Shown here: positions 22,064 to 32,800 of the stretch, piece by piece
Layout of the letters: each line of letters starts with the position of its first letter
Numbering within the stretch: the stretch's first letter is position 1
The notes under the pieces: generated by a model
What the model was told of the DNA's origin: nothing
Seen by the model: only the letters and a program-made list of their open reading frames with translations
Databases searched by the model: none
Position numbers and translations under genes: made by a program
From: Lophium mytilinum
Lineage: Eukaryota; Ascomycota; Dothideomycetes; Mytilinidiales; Mytilinidiaceae
Direction of reading: 5' to 3'
Length of the DNA stretch: 64,000 bases
NCBI GenBank assembly: GCA_010093605.1
Contig: MU004182.1
Coordinates: forward strand, 1,769,032-1,833,031

Positions 22064-22872
22064 GAAGAGACGTCGAGCAGGGCGCTGGGGAGGAGGCCTG
22101 CGTCGTCTGAGGGCGGGCTTGGGCGAATCTCTCAATCTTGAAGTCTGATATAAAATGTAGAAAGCCGTGGGCCTCTCACGGGATCTTCCTCATGATCCGG
22201 CGGCACCACTAACTCACCACTCCACTCTACCAAGTTCCAGCACGCCCGCCGGCGATTCCTCGCTCCTTCGCGACCATGCTCCTCCGGTCCAATCACGCCC
22301 CTGCTATTACGATGCTGCTGCGACGCTGTTTACGACGCTTTATTCTATGCTTGTATATACGCGTGGACCTGAGTGTAATTTTGACTTTCTCTACGCAGGC
22401 TGATATGATGCTACTGGCGGCATGGTGTTCGATAGGTGCGAGAGGCTGTGAATGCCAGTCGACACTGCGCAGGACTTTGATAGATGATGCCAGTGATGTT
22501 CGTACTGCCCAAACAATCCAACGTATTCCCATTCTACTCGACGAGCTGACGTTGAAAGCAAGTTACGTGTGCCTAGTGATTTCATGCTGTACGGTGAGTT
22601 GGGTGCTTTTTTATTCTATTATCAAGACCTTGATATCAATATAGTGCTCGTTCCAAGCAAGGCCTCACTCGTGAATTCATCTCTTTACACGTGCTCACGA
22701 AATCACATCTAAATTTGACCAGTAGAAGTCCTGTTCATCATTCGGCTTTATATATTCACTTTGATTGATGCTAGAACCCTACCCCAATGCCCGCAGTCGT
22801 CCGAAGCTCTTCTAATTACACACGAAATGGTTATAACGCTATCTTAAACATGGCCGACACTCATGGTGCCAA
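22064..22872. other. Intergenic DNA, CDF promoter and lipase 3' end
   Basis: The CDF promoter lies on the left and the 3' flank of the hydrolase gene on the right. A 122-codon open frame at 22276-22644 has no codon bias or recognisable domain. Nothing else was seen. Confidence 0.45.
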
Positions 22873-24034
22873 TTAGAGCTTCGGTTTGGCAGCTTCTTCG
22901 GCGGGCTTGTCTATGCGTGCGAGTATCCAGTTGCCGACATCGTTGATGTAGTTCTCACCATCGGGCTTGGGTTCATCATTTACTGTATAGCTTCTGATCA
23001 GTATGAGCAAGAATAATTGCACGGAGAGAACTTACGCCTGTGATAGTAGCCCTCGTATGGCTTGAATTCCTTGTCATCAGCTTCCAGTTGGCTCGCCAGA
23101 TGTTTTGTCGCTGCAAAGCTGCAGATCCCATCCGCAGTTCCATGTGCAATCGAAATCCTCGTCACTCCTCCCTCGCCAGCCGCCTTTCCCACTCTAATCT
23201 TCCCACCCGATAGTGCCGCTGTGCGATCGAGCATTCCAGCAAGGCCCTCCAGCGTTCCGGTGTTGTGACACAGCGGATCGTCCCTGAAGGTCATTCCCAC
23301 TGTCTGGTCTCGGGATACTAGCTTCCAGTCCAGGGCATTAACCATCTGCCTCTTTGGCATCAGCTTGCCTACCAGTCTCCCTAGCACTACGGTGATAGAT
23401 GATGGTTTGCTTTTTGGGTCGAAGTCTACAAAGGGACTTTCGAGCAGGTATCCCCTGATATGCTTGCGGGTCTCGGCGGGGCCGTTGGCGGCGAAGCAAA
23501 GGACCTCCCCACCGCCCATCGAGTGGCCCATGAGAAATAGAGGCACGGGTGATGGGAGGACGGATTTTATGAAACAGTCAATGTCTGCGAGGACACGAGT
23601 GGTTGGGCCGCTGTCACCCTTTTCTGCGGGCTTGTGAACAGATCGTCCCCATCCTCTACGTTAAGAGGTCAGACTGACGGTTCGTAGCGGTAAGCTGGGG
23701 AAAGGACAAGTTTACCTTTGGTCAAATGAGTACACTTCGACTCCACGTGAAGCTAATGCCGGGAAGAATCCTCCGTATGTGTTGCCTGAAGTCATTAGTT
23801 TCTTAAGGTTTTTGTTGTCGTCTCACATAGTGTCACATGTCAATTACTTACAATGATCACTGAAACCATGTATGAATACAAGTCTCGCTACAGCTGGACC
23901 TGCTGTCTAAGAGCTGTATTAGGGACTAATCCGAGAGACAGAAAAAGGCAATCGACGGGCTTACACACTTTCCAAGTCTTTGTGTACAGCTTAAAGCCGT
24001 CATCGGTGGTGAAGGAACCTTCTTCAGTTGTCAT
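22873..24034 (-). CDS. Monoacylglycerol-lipase-like serine hydrolase
   Basis: An alpha/beta hydrolase of the Yju3/MGL type, which cleaves monoacylglycerols. Five exons (24034-23965, 23899-23852, 23785-23716, 23655-23036, 22982-22873) give 305 residues, close to yeast Yju3. The oxyanion motif is FIHGFSDHCNTYGG, assembled from exons 2 and 3. The nucleophile elbow is GHSMGG (Ser108), and the acid is in HGTADGICS. The catalytic His is in YEGYYH near the last intron. DQRGWGRS is the usual strand-4 loop. The first donor is ambiguous among overlapping GTs; only the one at 23964 keeps frame. It diverges from the oxidoreductase gene with 248 bp between start codons. It also resembles serine aminopeptidase S33 domains, the same fold. 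Confidence 0.9.
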
Positions 24035-24282
24035 GTTGACGAAGTATGAAATCAAGTATTGTTCTGGTAACACAGATTTACAGACTAGAACTGAACAGGC
24101 ACGATTCGAGTCTAGGGTGTATACGCAAGGGAAGACGAGGTGAAAGAGATCAGCTCGAGCTGATGAAGGATGGCGAAGGTCAAAGCTCCAGTTCGGCTTG
24201 GCGCTAGAAGATGCCTACCTAGGTTTCGAGGTATCCCTGACGACACCACCTACCCACCACGGGAGGTTTTTGGACCTGTAAG
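24035..24282. promoter_or_regulatory. Short bidirectional promoter
   Basis: The 248 bp between two divergent start codons must hold the promoters of the lipase-like and oxidoreductase genes. It contains TACCTAGGT at 24216-24224, nine bases of the palindrome also found at 6368 and 42640. Confidence 0.5.
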
Positions 24283-25388
24283 ATGCCAATACGGGTCCGA
24301 ACAACTGTATTCGATGCCCTAAGATCGTACCAAGCGCTCAAAGCCCGTCCATTCAGCTTCAATATGGCTCAAACAAGGTCCGCAACAGGATACCTCAGCC
24401 ATGAAGAACGGACAGTAGCGGAAGTCAGAGATCCGAATCTTCATTCTGTCATTCTAGAGAGCATTGAACTTGTAAATGAAAGAATTCGATTGCTAAAACT
24501 AAGCGTCAAAGATCAGCGACGCGGAATTCAGGTATGTAGCACTGTCGCACGTCATACAAGTATTGATCGTGGAATTCTTCAGTGCAGTTTCTTCCTGGAC
24601 AATGGCTTGATGTGCATGTTCCCGGCTTGAAGAAGGCCGGAGGCTTCACAATCACTTCGACTCCAATGAACTCTAGGCCTCAGACGCCAGAATCCACTAC
24701 CGACGAATCCCGCTCTCCATACCTTGAACTTGCGGTACAAGATAGCCCCTCGAATCCTCCCGCCGCGTGGCTTTGGCGAGCGCCAGAGGAAATAATAGGC
24801 AGGGAACTGAAGGTGCGCGCTGGAGGCAGTTTTGTCTGGCCGCCGCCTGGAATCAATCTCGACCAGGTCAAACGCGTGGTCTTCATCGCTGGAGGCGTTG
24901 GAATAAAGTGAGAACAATTACATTGCCCGGAGTGGCCCTGGCTAAATGTTTGGTGACGCAGTCCACTGGTATCGATTCTGTCGCACATTCGCGAAAGCAA
25001 TGTACAACTGGACGAGCTCCGCTTTATCTATGCGACCAAGATATCAAAGCAGGACCCAAAAGAATCGGAGATACTCTTTCTACCAAGATTATTGGACAAC
25101 TTTAAATTGCCCCATACATCAAATGATGGGCCGCGAAAGGAGCGCCTCGACCTGTTCTTTACAGGACACCAGGGTAACTTAGAACTTGCTAAAGATCTTC
25201 CACCACAAACTCAATTTCGGCGACTCGGCGATCGCGATATTGAGGAAGCCGCTGGAACTGTACAGGAGAAACAATCTTCGCTTTTCTACGTATGCGGCCC
25301 CCCGACCATGACGGACCATATCGTCGACTTTCTGAAGAAGCAGGACTCCGTGCGTCCTGACCACGTGCTCTGTGAAAAGTGGTGGTGA
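24283..25388 (+). CDS. OXNAD1-like FAD/NAD(P)H oxidoreductase
   Basis: Three exons (24283-24531, 24588-24907, 24962-25388) encode 331 residues of a ferredoxin-NADP reductase-fold flavoprotein. FLPGQWLDVHVPG, preceding GGFTITSTP, is the FAD-binding region (with T-S instead of the more usual R-x-Y-S/T). FIAGGVGINPLVSIL is the nucleotide-binding G-rich turn, rebuilt across intron 2. VCGPPTMTDHI and the terminal EKWW complete the NAD domain. It most resembles OXNAD1, a poorly characterised mitochondrial protein. The start at 24283 gives a basic, presequence-like leader (MPIRVRTTVFDALRSYQALK); an alternative ATG at 24364 would remove it. The electron acceptor is unknown. It shares a promoter region with the lipase-like gene. 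Confidence 0.88.
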
Positions 25389-26232
25389 TCTCTGGTGCGA
25401 TGTGTTGATTGCAGGCTAATATCAGATGCTACGGCCTGCAATCAACACGATATCGTAAAAAGCGTATATGTATATAGCACTGTTTGGTCGGCTAGAATGA
25501 CGAGCAGCTACGACACACAGCATCTCCGCTAGATCAAGTCTAATGTATGTCAGCTTACTGGCGCATCTTATAACCGTTTGCGACGCATTGCCAATGCAGT
25601 GCCTACCGTCATTAGGAGTACACACTATGAATACGTTTCCGGTAGATCCGCTTCCCCAGTGACCGAGAGACCGAGCTACCGAAGATCTTACCGTTTCTAG
25701 GAATTTTACCGCTCGTACGAAGTAAGCTCAGCCTCGAGAAGGATTCAGCACCAATAAGTTTAGAACATTTTCTCCAACTATCCCCGCTTGCTTAGCTCTA
25801 TACTTCGTACTTCTCTCATAAACACCTCATAATAGGAAAAGGCAAATTGGCAACACACAACTTGGAGTGGGCTTCGGTCGTAGAACGGTCCATGTGAGTC
25901 CGGGGAGAAACCTACATCTTCACACCGTCTGGAATGGCGTTACCAGAGTATTATGCTTCCTCCGTGATACGAGAACGTTACATAAACTCCCTAGATACTA
26001 TGAGTCGATGTGACGGGGGCACGGCACATTCAGGGGTAGGCCTGTGGGCCTCTATATAATGCAAAGGTGCATTTACTTGCTGATTGATGTTGATTCTGTG
26101 AGATCTATTCAACCTTGCTCGTTCAATTCATTTCCGGTCATCGTCACATTGGTTCAAACCTTACTGCCAAACGTCAAAAGTCTTTTCATTTCTCAACATT
26201 ACTGCCCTTGGAAACTGCCAAGCGCAATCCAA
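25389..26232. other. Intergenic DNA, no gene seen
   Basis: It lies between two plus-strand genes. The 26044-26232 part is open in frame with the next gene but precedes its signal peptide, so it is treated as leader. No repeat or RNA gene was recognised. Confidence 0.45.
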
Positions 26233-27372
26233 ATGGCTTGGATCACATCTGCCCCAGGGCGTTGGCCTTTGAATCTAGGGGTTTTGGTAGCCATTAGTCT
26301 TCTCGTTCAAGCAGACATCCTCATACCGAAGCCCGCGGGCCAATACGAGACGTACCTGAACGCCATGGAACTGGTTGACACGTCACGGAAGGACCCTTAT
26401 GCAACCGATGGATCTGATAGAGCTATCATGATCTCCATGTTTTACCCCATTAGCTCTCAAGACTGCCTCAAGACCTCTCTTGTGGATTATATGCCCGCAA
26501 AGACCGCCGCTTTTGAAGACAACGTCTTCAGCTTCCCAAACGGAAGCTTCGAGTCTTTCAGATTACAAACCTGCACAGAACACCGCAACGCAGTGCAAGA
26601 TCCTCGCCACTTCCCTCTTGTTCTTTTCTCGCCTGGTTTCGGAGGACCGCGTTTCCTGGGCAACGCAATTTCACAATCTATCGCTAGCACAGGCTACGCC
26701 GTCGTCCTTATCGATCATCCCTACGATGCGAATATCGTCGAATTCCCCGGCGGCCGAGTCATCTACGGGGCTAACCTCGCGCAAGATTCACCAGATCCCC
26801 AGAAAGTGGTCGCGACACGTACAGCCGATATGAGCTTCGTGTTGGATCAACTCAGCGACGTTTCAGTGGTGCGGCAACTCATTCCTGGAGCACGCTGTGC
26901 CTTCAATACGGAGAAAGCTGCAGCGGTCGGCCATTCCATTGGTGGTGCTACTGCTGTTGCTGCTCTCCAAAACGAGAGCAGATTAGTGGGTGGCGTTGAT
27001 ATGGACGGTACCTTCTTTTCCGTCAACAGCACCATCGAAAGGCCTGTACTAGTCCTTGGGCGCGAAGACCACAACCGCTCAACGGAAACCACATGGCGGG
27101 ACGCCTGGTCGTTAGTTAGGAGCTGGAAAGAGGAGCTAGACATTGTAGGCTTCGGGCATTTCGCTTATTGTGACGCGCCGATACTTCTGGAGCTGGGTGG
27201 ACTGAGTCTTCCGGCGGCCCTGAAACCGTTTGTCGGAACCATCGAGGGACATCGGGCTTTGGAGATTGTAACGACGTATGTGAAGGCTTTCCTGGGGTTT
27301 GTGCTAAGAAGGGAGCAGGAAAAGATTTTGGAGGGGCCGAGCGACAAGTTTCCAGAGGTCCGATTTTATTAA
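26233..27372 (+). CDS. Secreted PAF-acetylhydrolase-like hydrolase
   Basis: A single exon of 379 residues. The N-terminus is a clear signal peptide (hydrophobic LGVLVAISLLVQA, likely cleaved after A), so the product should be secreted or vacuolar. LVLFSPGFGGPRF is the oxyanion region. GHSIGG (Ser235) is the nucleophile elbow, and DMDGTFF resembles the region of the catalytic acid in plasma/type II PAF-acetylhydrolases. The His is probably that of GFGHFAYCDAP. These enzymes release short or oxidised acyl chains from phospholipids; the natural fungal substrate is unknown. The frame is open for 63 codons further upstream, but only the ATG at 26233 places the signal peptide at the terminus. Several N-x-S/T sites (for example NGSF, NSTI) suit a glycoprotein. 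Confidence 0.88.
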   Translation: MAWITSAPGRWPLNLGVLVAISLLVQADILIPKPAGQYETYLNAMELVDTSRKDPYATDGSDRAIMISMFYPISSQDCLKTSLVDYMPAKTAAFEDNVFSFPNGSFESFRLQTCTEHRNAVQDPRHFPLVLFSPGFGGPRFLGNAISQSIASTGYAVVLIDHPYDANIVEFPGGRVIYGANLAQDSPDPQKVVATRTADMSFVLDQLSDVSVVRQLIPGARCAFNTEKAAAVGHSIGGATAVAALQNESRLVGGVDMDGTFFSVNSTIERPVLVLGREDHNRSTETTWRDAWSLVRSWKEELDIVGFGHFAYCDAPILLELGGLSLPAALKPFVGTIEGHRALEIVTTYVKAFLGFVLRREQEKILEGPSDKFPEVRFY

Positions 27373-28299
27373 TCGAGCAAGCTTGCGGCTAGAGTCACGT
27401 GATATGGGCCCTTCAGGATCAGTGCGGCCTCGCTGACGATGTCAAGTCGCTTACACGTTTAGAGCTTTGTATATACATTATGTACACCTAGATTATAAAC
27501 ATGAAGCATTATATGCGGCGTGGTACTCACAAATTTCCTGCTCTGATTCGAAGATCCATGCCGGCAGAAAACACTTCCACTTTTCTAGCAACGTAAGTAT
27601 CAGATCACTCATTCGATGAGACCAAAGGCTAGAGAAGTATCTCTATGGTGTTAAATATGTTCGAGATGGTCTCGTTGTTTCAAAGACTCTTGCTTCTTGT
27701 CACTCATCTGTCTGACTATACTCCCAATCACCAATGTTCCGGCGACTCCAACCAATCCGGCTCGGCCTCGATATTGAGGGCCTCTGCGGGGATGTCACAA
27801 AGCTCGGCCCTAGCTTGACTAGCCATTGCCGGGATGGCGTGCAATGGTCACATCTAGCTCCCGCATGCCTCGATGTGTAGAAGTGTTTTAATTGGCGGGC
27901 GGCTGCCACATCACATCTTTCCCCTGCGGACGAGAACCCAGTCAGCGGCTGTCTGCCACCTCTCTGCCTCTCACAGAATGCGCAGAACCGCTGCCCCCAG
28001 GCCTGTGAATCGGCTCGTTCGACGGCTCGCCTGACCTGCAGCGGCGGGCGCCATCCGCGAAGACCTCTTAACGGCCGCGTTCTCACCCTTCTCCGTCTGC
28101 ACGTCAAGCTTCATCGCAGCTCCCATCGCGACCCCTCCGCCTTTCTTGTCTGGCAGCCCTGAGACGACGTCCTGTGCAACTATACGCCCCACCAGGCTAC
28201 CCGCCGATATCATAGCCGTGCGATACCGGTCTCTGCTGTGTATCCGGTCTATCTTCCGCAGTAATCCCGCACCGTCAGCTCCTCACCGACGACACCACC
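27373..28299. other. Intergenic DNA, no gene seen
   Basis: A palindromic TCACGTGAT lies at 27395-27403, directly after the hydrolase stop. The right half is GC-rich, with Arg/Pro-type spurious open frames on minus. It includes the promoter of the next gene, which starts in the context CACCATGG. Confidence 0.45.
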
Positions 28300-29268
28300 A
28301 TGGCGAGATTCTTCATTCCTAGACATTGGCGCCTGCACAAAATCATATGGGTGCTTTTGATCCTCGAGTTCCCCTTCACTGTCGCCGTTCTAGCCCTGAC
28401 CGGCATTGCATCACCGAATCTTTACCGTACCAGGCTCTGGCAGGAAGGCGGGGACCTTGGGTTCAATAGCGACCCGACGACGATTCTATACGCCTATGCC
28501 AATTATCGACCCGTCCATATCCCACTCATATGGAGTTCATTGTGAGCTTCCGACGATTTGTCGTCAATGCGGGCCTAGCTAACAATGCCCAGTATCACTC
28601 AATTCAATCTCGTCGTCGGCGTACTGAGCATGTTCATACACCTGACCAAGTTCACCATGTTCATCCTACATGTCTTCTGGCCTATTATCTCCATGCTTGT
28701 CCACTTCCTCCTCATCGGCCTCTGGTCGTATAGCATTTATGCGCAGACCTCTCCAGACACGATCGATCCCAATCGCCAGAATCACGGTGCGCCGTGGTAT
28801 ATCACGAAGAACTGCAACATTGCCTCAAACCACCTGCTGAAGGGATACTGCATGCAAGCGAAGTCGACCTTCGCTGTCAGCTGTGTAATGCTGTCAGTGC
28901 CCGCTCTCATGCTTCTACGATTGCCCTGTTATTCCGAACCTTTGCACTAACTTCTTCATAGCATAATGTTTGTTATTCACGCCCTCGTCAGTATCTGGTC
29001 CATGATTCCTTCCAAGGAACAGAGACTCGCGCACGCGGAGAAGGAAGCGGAGAAGAAGGCTGAGAAGGAAAAGTGGTCGCCTGTCGAAGAGGGGGGTATG
29101 ACTGCTGAACAGCAATGGCAGCATATGTGGGAGCTGCAGCAGTTGCCGCGGACGCCCGGAACAGCGGGAGGTATGAAGAGTCCGATGACCCCTCGGACAC
29201 AGGCGTTCAACAACCTTGGTGGGGGTCTACCTCTGAGGGAGCATGAATACCAGCCGTTCCCGCGGTAA
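28300..29268 (+). CDS. Four-helix membrane protein, unknown function
   Basis: Exons 28300-28541, 28593-28892 and 28962-29268 give 282 residues. Four hydrophobic helices can be seen: about 14-36 (IWVLLILEFPFTVAVLALTG), 82-102, 107-132 (ending LLIGLWSYSIYA) and 172-196 (ending LVSIWSMIP). Between helices 3 and 4 is a loop with HGAPWYITKNCNI and GYCMQ, whose two cysteines could bridge. The C-terminal 80 residues are polar, first basic/acidic (EKEAEKKAEKEKW), then S/T-P rich (TPRTPGT.., SPMTPRTQ) and probably cytosolic and phosphorylated. This is a plan common in fungal plasma-membrane proteins of unknown role; I do not recognise a named family. The third donor is GTCAGT, the only one keeping frame. 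Confidence 0.82.
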
Positions 29269-29825
29269 TGAAGATTTGAATTCAAGATGATCGGCGTAAA
29301 TTTTGGGATGATTTCGGATGATATCAGGTACGGAAGCAGGCGCAAATTTGGGCGTTGGCTTGCAGTCGCAATCTTTCAATATCTGCTTGATAGAACTGAG
29401 TTCGGGAGCTTTTCTATGATATGAGTGGGTGAATACAGCGATAGCCTAATTCATGGTTAATGATTGCATTTGATATTAGGATGACCAAAAAGTAACCTGC
29501 AGTGAAGGTGCCAGGAAGGGGTTTGCCTTTGACTATATAGCACTCCGCGCTGCTATGGGCCAATGCAGCTTCTAGGTCACTCGATTTTAGCTCAAGAGTT
29601 CGAACGGGGCTGATATTATGTCATGACCGTGGCATGCGTGGATTGAAAGTGAACTCATTCGGGGCCCGTGCGGGTTGTTGCCAAGGCCCCTAACTGTTTT
29701 GTAAACAGTCGATCTTCAACTCTCCAACACCTCACTTCACAACCACTCTTCTTAATAATGTGTAATTGCCTGCATTTTTGAGGGTTCTGAAGCTCTCGCA
29801 CCACCCAGTCCCTCATTGACGCGCC
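29269..29825. other. Intergenic DNA, separase promoter
   Basis: It contains the 3' flank of the membrane protein gene and the promoter of separase. A B-box-like AGTTCGAAC near 29597 has no partner A-box, so no tRNA is called. Confidence 0.45.
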
Positions 29826-32800
29826 ATGTCAACAGCGAAAGCGTCGGCGCGTGCCCCGGCCGACAGCATCAGAATCGCAGTTACTTCCATCTCAACTTGC
29901 ACCTCCGTCACCATCAGCAGCTTGCAAGAGCTCCTCAGCCCTACACCAAGAACAGAAGACCAGAAAGAGAATGTCAGACTCAAGACCTCGCGATCGGTCA
30001 CGGTCACCGCTACCGCACGAACAAAAGCAGCGACCAGAACGAAGGCTAAGGCTAAGGTAGCCGTGGTTGAAGTCGTGGAAGAAATAGAACAACCCCTATC
30101 GCCGAGGGACAAATTCGTTTTAGCTACAGATGTGGTCAACAGCACTCTCAAATGTCTCAGCGATGCCCTCAAACCTCAGTCTAAGGCCATCAAGAGGGTC
30201 GATTCTGCGAAGAGCCATGCATCAACAACAGCTGCCCATGCACGCAACCCTTCCTCGACTTCACAAGCACATGCGCCGCTATCACGAAGCTCCTCATACT
30301 CTCAGAAGCCACTCCAAGAACGAAGTGCCACCGATCTGACGAATTCACCACGGAAGAAATCATCCCTTCGACGGTCATCCTCATACTCCTCATATTCAAG
30401 ATCAGGGCCTTCGCCTGGTCTCATAGCAATTAGCGAATGCGCAAGGATAGCTTTCCAATATTTGAGGACTCCTGAGGCGGCGAAACTTGCAGGAAAAGGA
30501 ATGCCAGCTTTGCAATTGGAAAGTGGAATGTTGGCCTTGATTGGAAAGCTGCTTGCACATGGGTTAGATAGCGCAGCAATCAAAGAGCTGCGTACTCTGA
30601 AGAGGCGGTTAGAGGCATATATGGGCAATAATGAGGAGGGCACAGCTATAAAAAGTGTGAAGCCCAACACAACGACAAAGACGCCCACCTCCCAGCCCGA
30701 GAAGGAGACACTGGCCACATTGTTGCATTTCGCAAACATTGACACAAGCAGCCCGGCATTATCTGTAGTCGTGAGCTATCAAACACATGTGTTGAGAGCA
30801 ATTGCGGCATCAAAGCGTCCGAATGTTATCAACGCGGTTCTTGAATATCTCGCATTCACCCAACAGTCCTCCCCAGCAAACCTGATAACACACCTCGCGA
30901 CATCAATAGAGTCCGTCAGCAAATCGGCTAGACAGCTTGAGTCCCTAGCTCAGACTATTCTTTCGCTGTGCCCGAGCGTATCTACCTCTGAAGACTCGTT
31001 GGCGTGCAATGAACAGCTAAGACCAAACCCCGATACGACATTCCAGCTACAATCCCTCGCTTTTCAAATTCGTCAAAGATGGTGGAAACTTGCGAAGCAT
31101 CAGGGAGACCTTGGAAAGGAACTTTTGGAGCCATTTGCGAAATGTCTCTCTACTTTTGCGCGACGATCTTCAAGTCCAACATCAGAGAAGTATGATCTGG
31201 CCAGGACCAAATTCCAGGAAATCCAGGACGGAACTTCGATTTCTAGCCACAGTTCATCTGCTTTCGCTGCAGTCACCCGTACGTTAAGCTCGCTTGCGCA
31301 GGCGGCATCTTTGACTGACGAAGCTCTTCAATGGACCGAGTCTCCCTCCCCTCAAAAAGCTGCTTCCATCTCGGCGTCAAGATCAGCTGCACGACTTGTC
31401 CGCTGTGCAGCGTTGTCCTTAGAGTCGAAGCTTTTGCAGGATCAGAATATCGATATTGAGGAGCCGATTGAAAAGGCGCTGGCTTCGCTAGGTGGTAGCT
31501 TGTCAGGCGGCTCCAGTGATCTGGATATCCTTCTCACGGAGGTGGTTGGACTTCGGCGAATAGCCACAAAGGCGTTATCTGCAATCATCCCACCGACTAG
31601 ACCCACCGCGCCTTCGCCATCGACCTCCCTTCAGCTCCTATTTTCTATCGTATCTGCTTGCACTCGGTTTGTGGCTCGGTATGTCGGAAAGGTGCCAGAA
31701 ACTGCGGATTCCAAAGCCCTAATCCGGCATGGCGAGCGGGTCAATATGGCCTTGAAGGTCATTAAAGGAATCACCGAATCGGTCACCTTAGCTTCTAAGC
31801 TATCAGTCTCTTTGCAGACAGTTTCGTGGGATGAGCTCGACACCATGCTCCAAAGCTATACCTCTGTTCTCCTTGACCTCCAAGGGGGACCCGAAACTAA
31901 CAACTCCGGTGCATTGAAATTGCATCGCGATTTGCAGTATCCGCTAGTGCGAATTTCAAATATCTACTGGGCCTACCACATACAATGCAGGAAAAGCGGA
32001 GAAAAGACGAAAGTTTGGCTGAATGCTATGGCACGATCGGTCCAGATTCTAGACGCAAGATCAAAGGAAGAAAAGGATACTGGGCTGCTCGGGATGAAAT
32101 TGGAGAAGATTGGCGAAGTTTTCGAAAGAGAAAATCGCCCCGAGGACGCCGTGTCACACTTCTTGCGGGCCATTGAACACCACATTCAATCCGGGGTGCT
32201 CACAACTGCAGCTGGTTTCATATCAGCAACGTCAGTTCAACGAGTTTTGGAGCTCTCCGATGGGGCCAGTGTTATTGGAAGGCTCTTAAGGTCATTACAC
32301 CTGTCGTTCATCACGCATGGAGTGAAAGGAAGAGATCAAGTGGCGTTCTTTGACAACGTAGACCTCACGCGCGGAGAAAGAGGGTTTCTCCTGGAACTAC
32401 AGCTAGTACTTTTCAGCAAGTATGCTTTGAAGACTCAACATTGGGATCCTACCCTCACGCCTTCTTTCTTGAAGCTGAGCGAGACGCTGCTCGAGTTATA
32501 CACGGCCTGCGATTTTCCAGTCCGGCGGCAAAGGGTAGCAATACTACTCATTCGACTTGCTACAGAGAAACCGGAACTTTCGCCTTTATCAAGACTGGAT
32601 CCTCTGGATCAATTCAAGGTTGCAGCCGATGGAGATCTGGGAGAAGATTCGAATCTGGCAAAATTTCAAGATCATATCCACGAAACACTTAATGTTGAAC
32701 TGAACTTCCGCAAACACTCGCCGTCAATTTCCAAGTTGAAGGCATCCCTGCAGACCTGGCAAACGATTCTTGACTCCGTAGACTCCTGGGTCCCTTTGCT

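Noticed and set aside
22276-22644. 122-codon open frame on plus
   Set aside because: Lies in a promoter/3'-flank region, no bias, no recognisable features.
27700-28213. Minus-strand open frames of 135 and 80 codons
   Set aside because: Overlapping Arg-rich frames in GC-rich DNA without domain or splice logic.
29590-29615. B-box-like AGTTCGAAC as part of a tRNA
   Set aside because: No matching A-box, acceptor stem or anticodon arm within reach.
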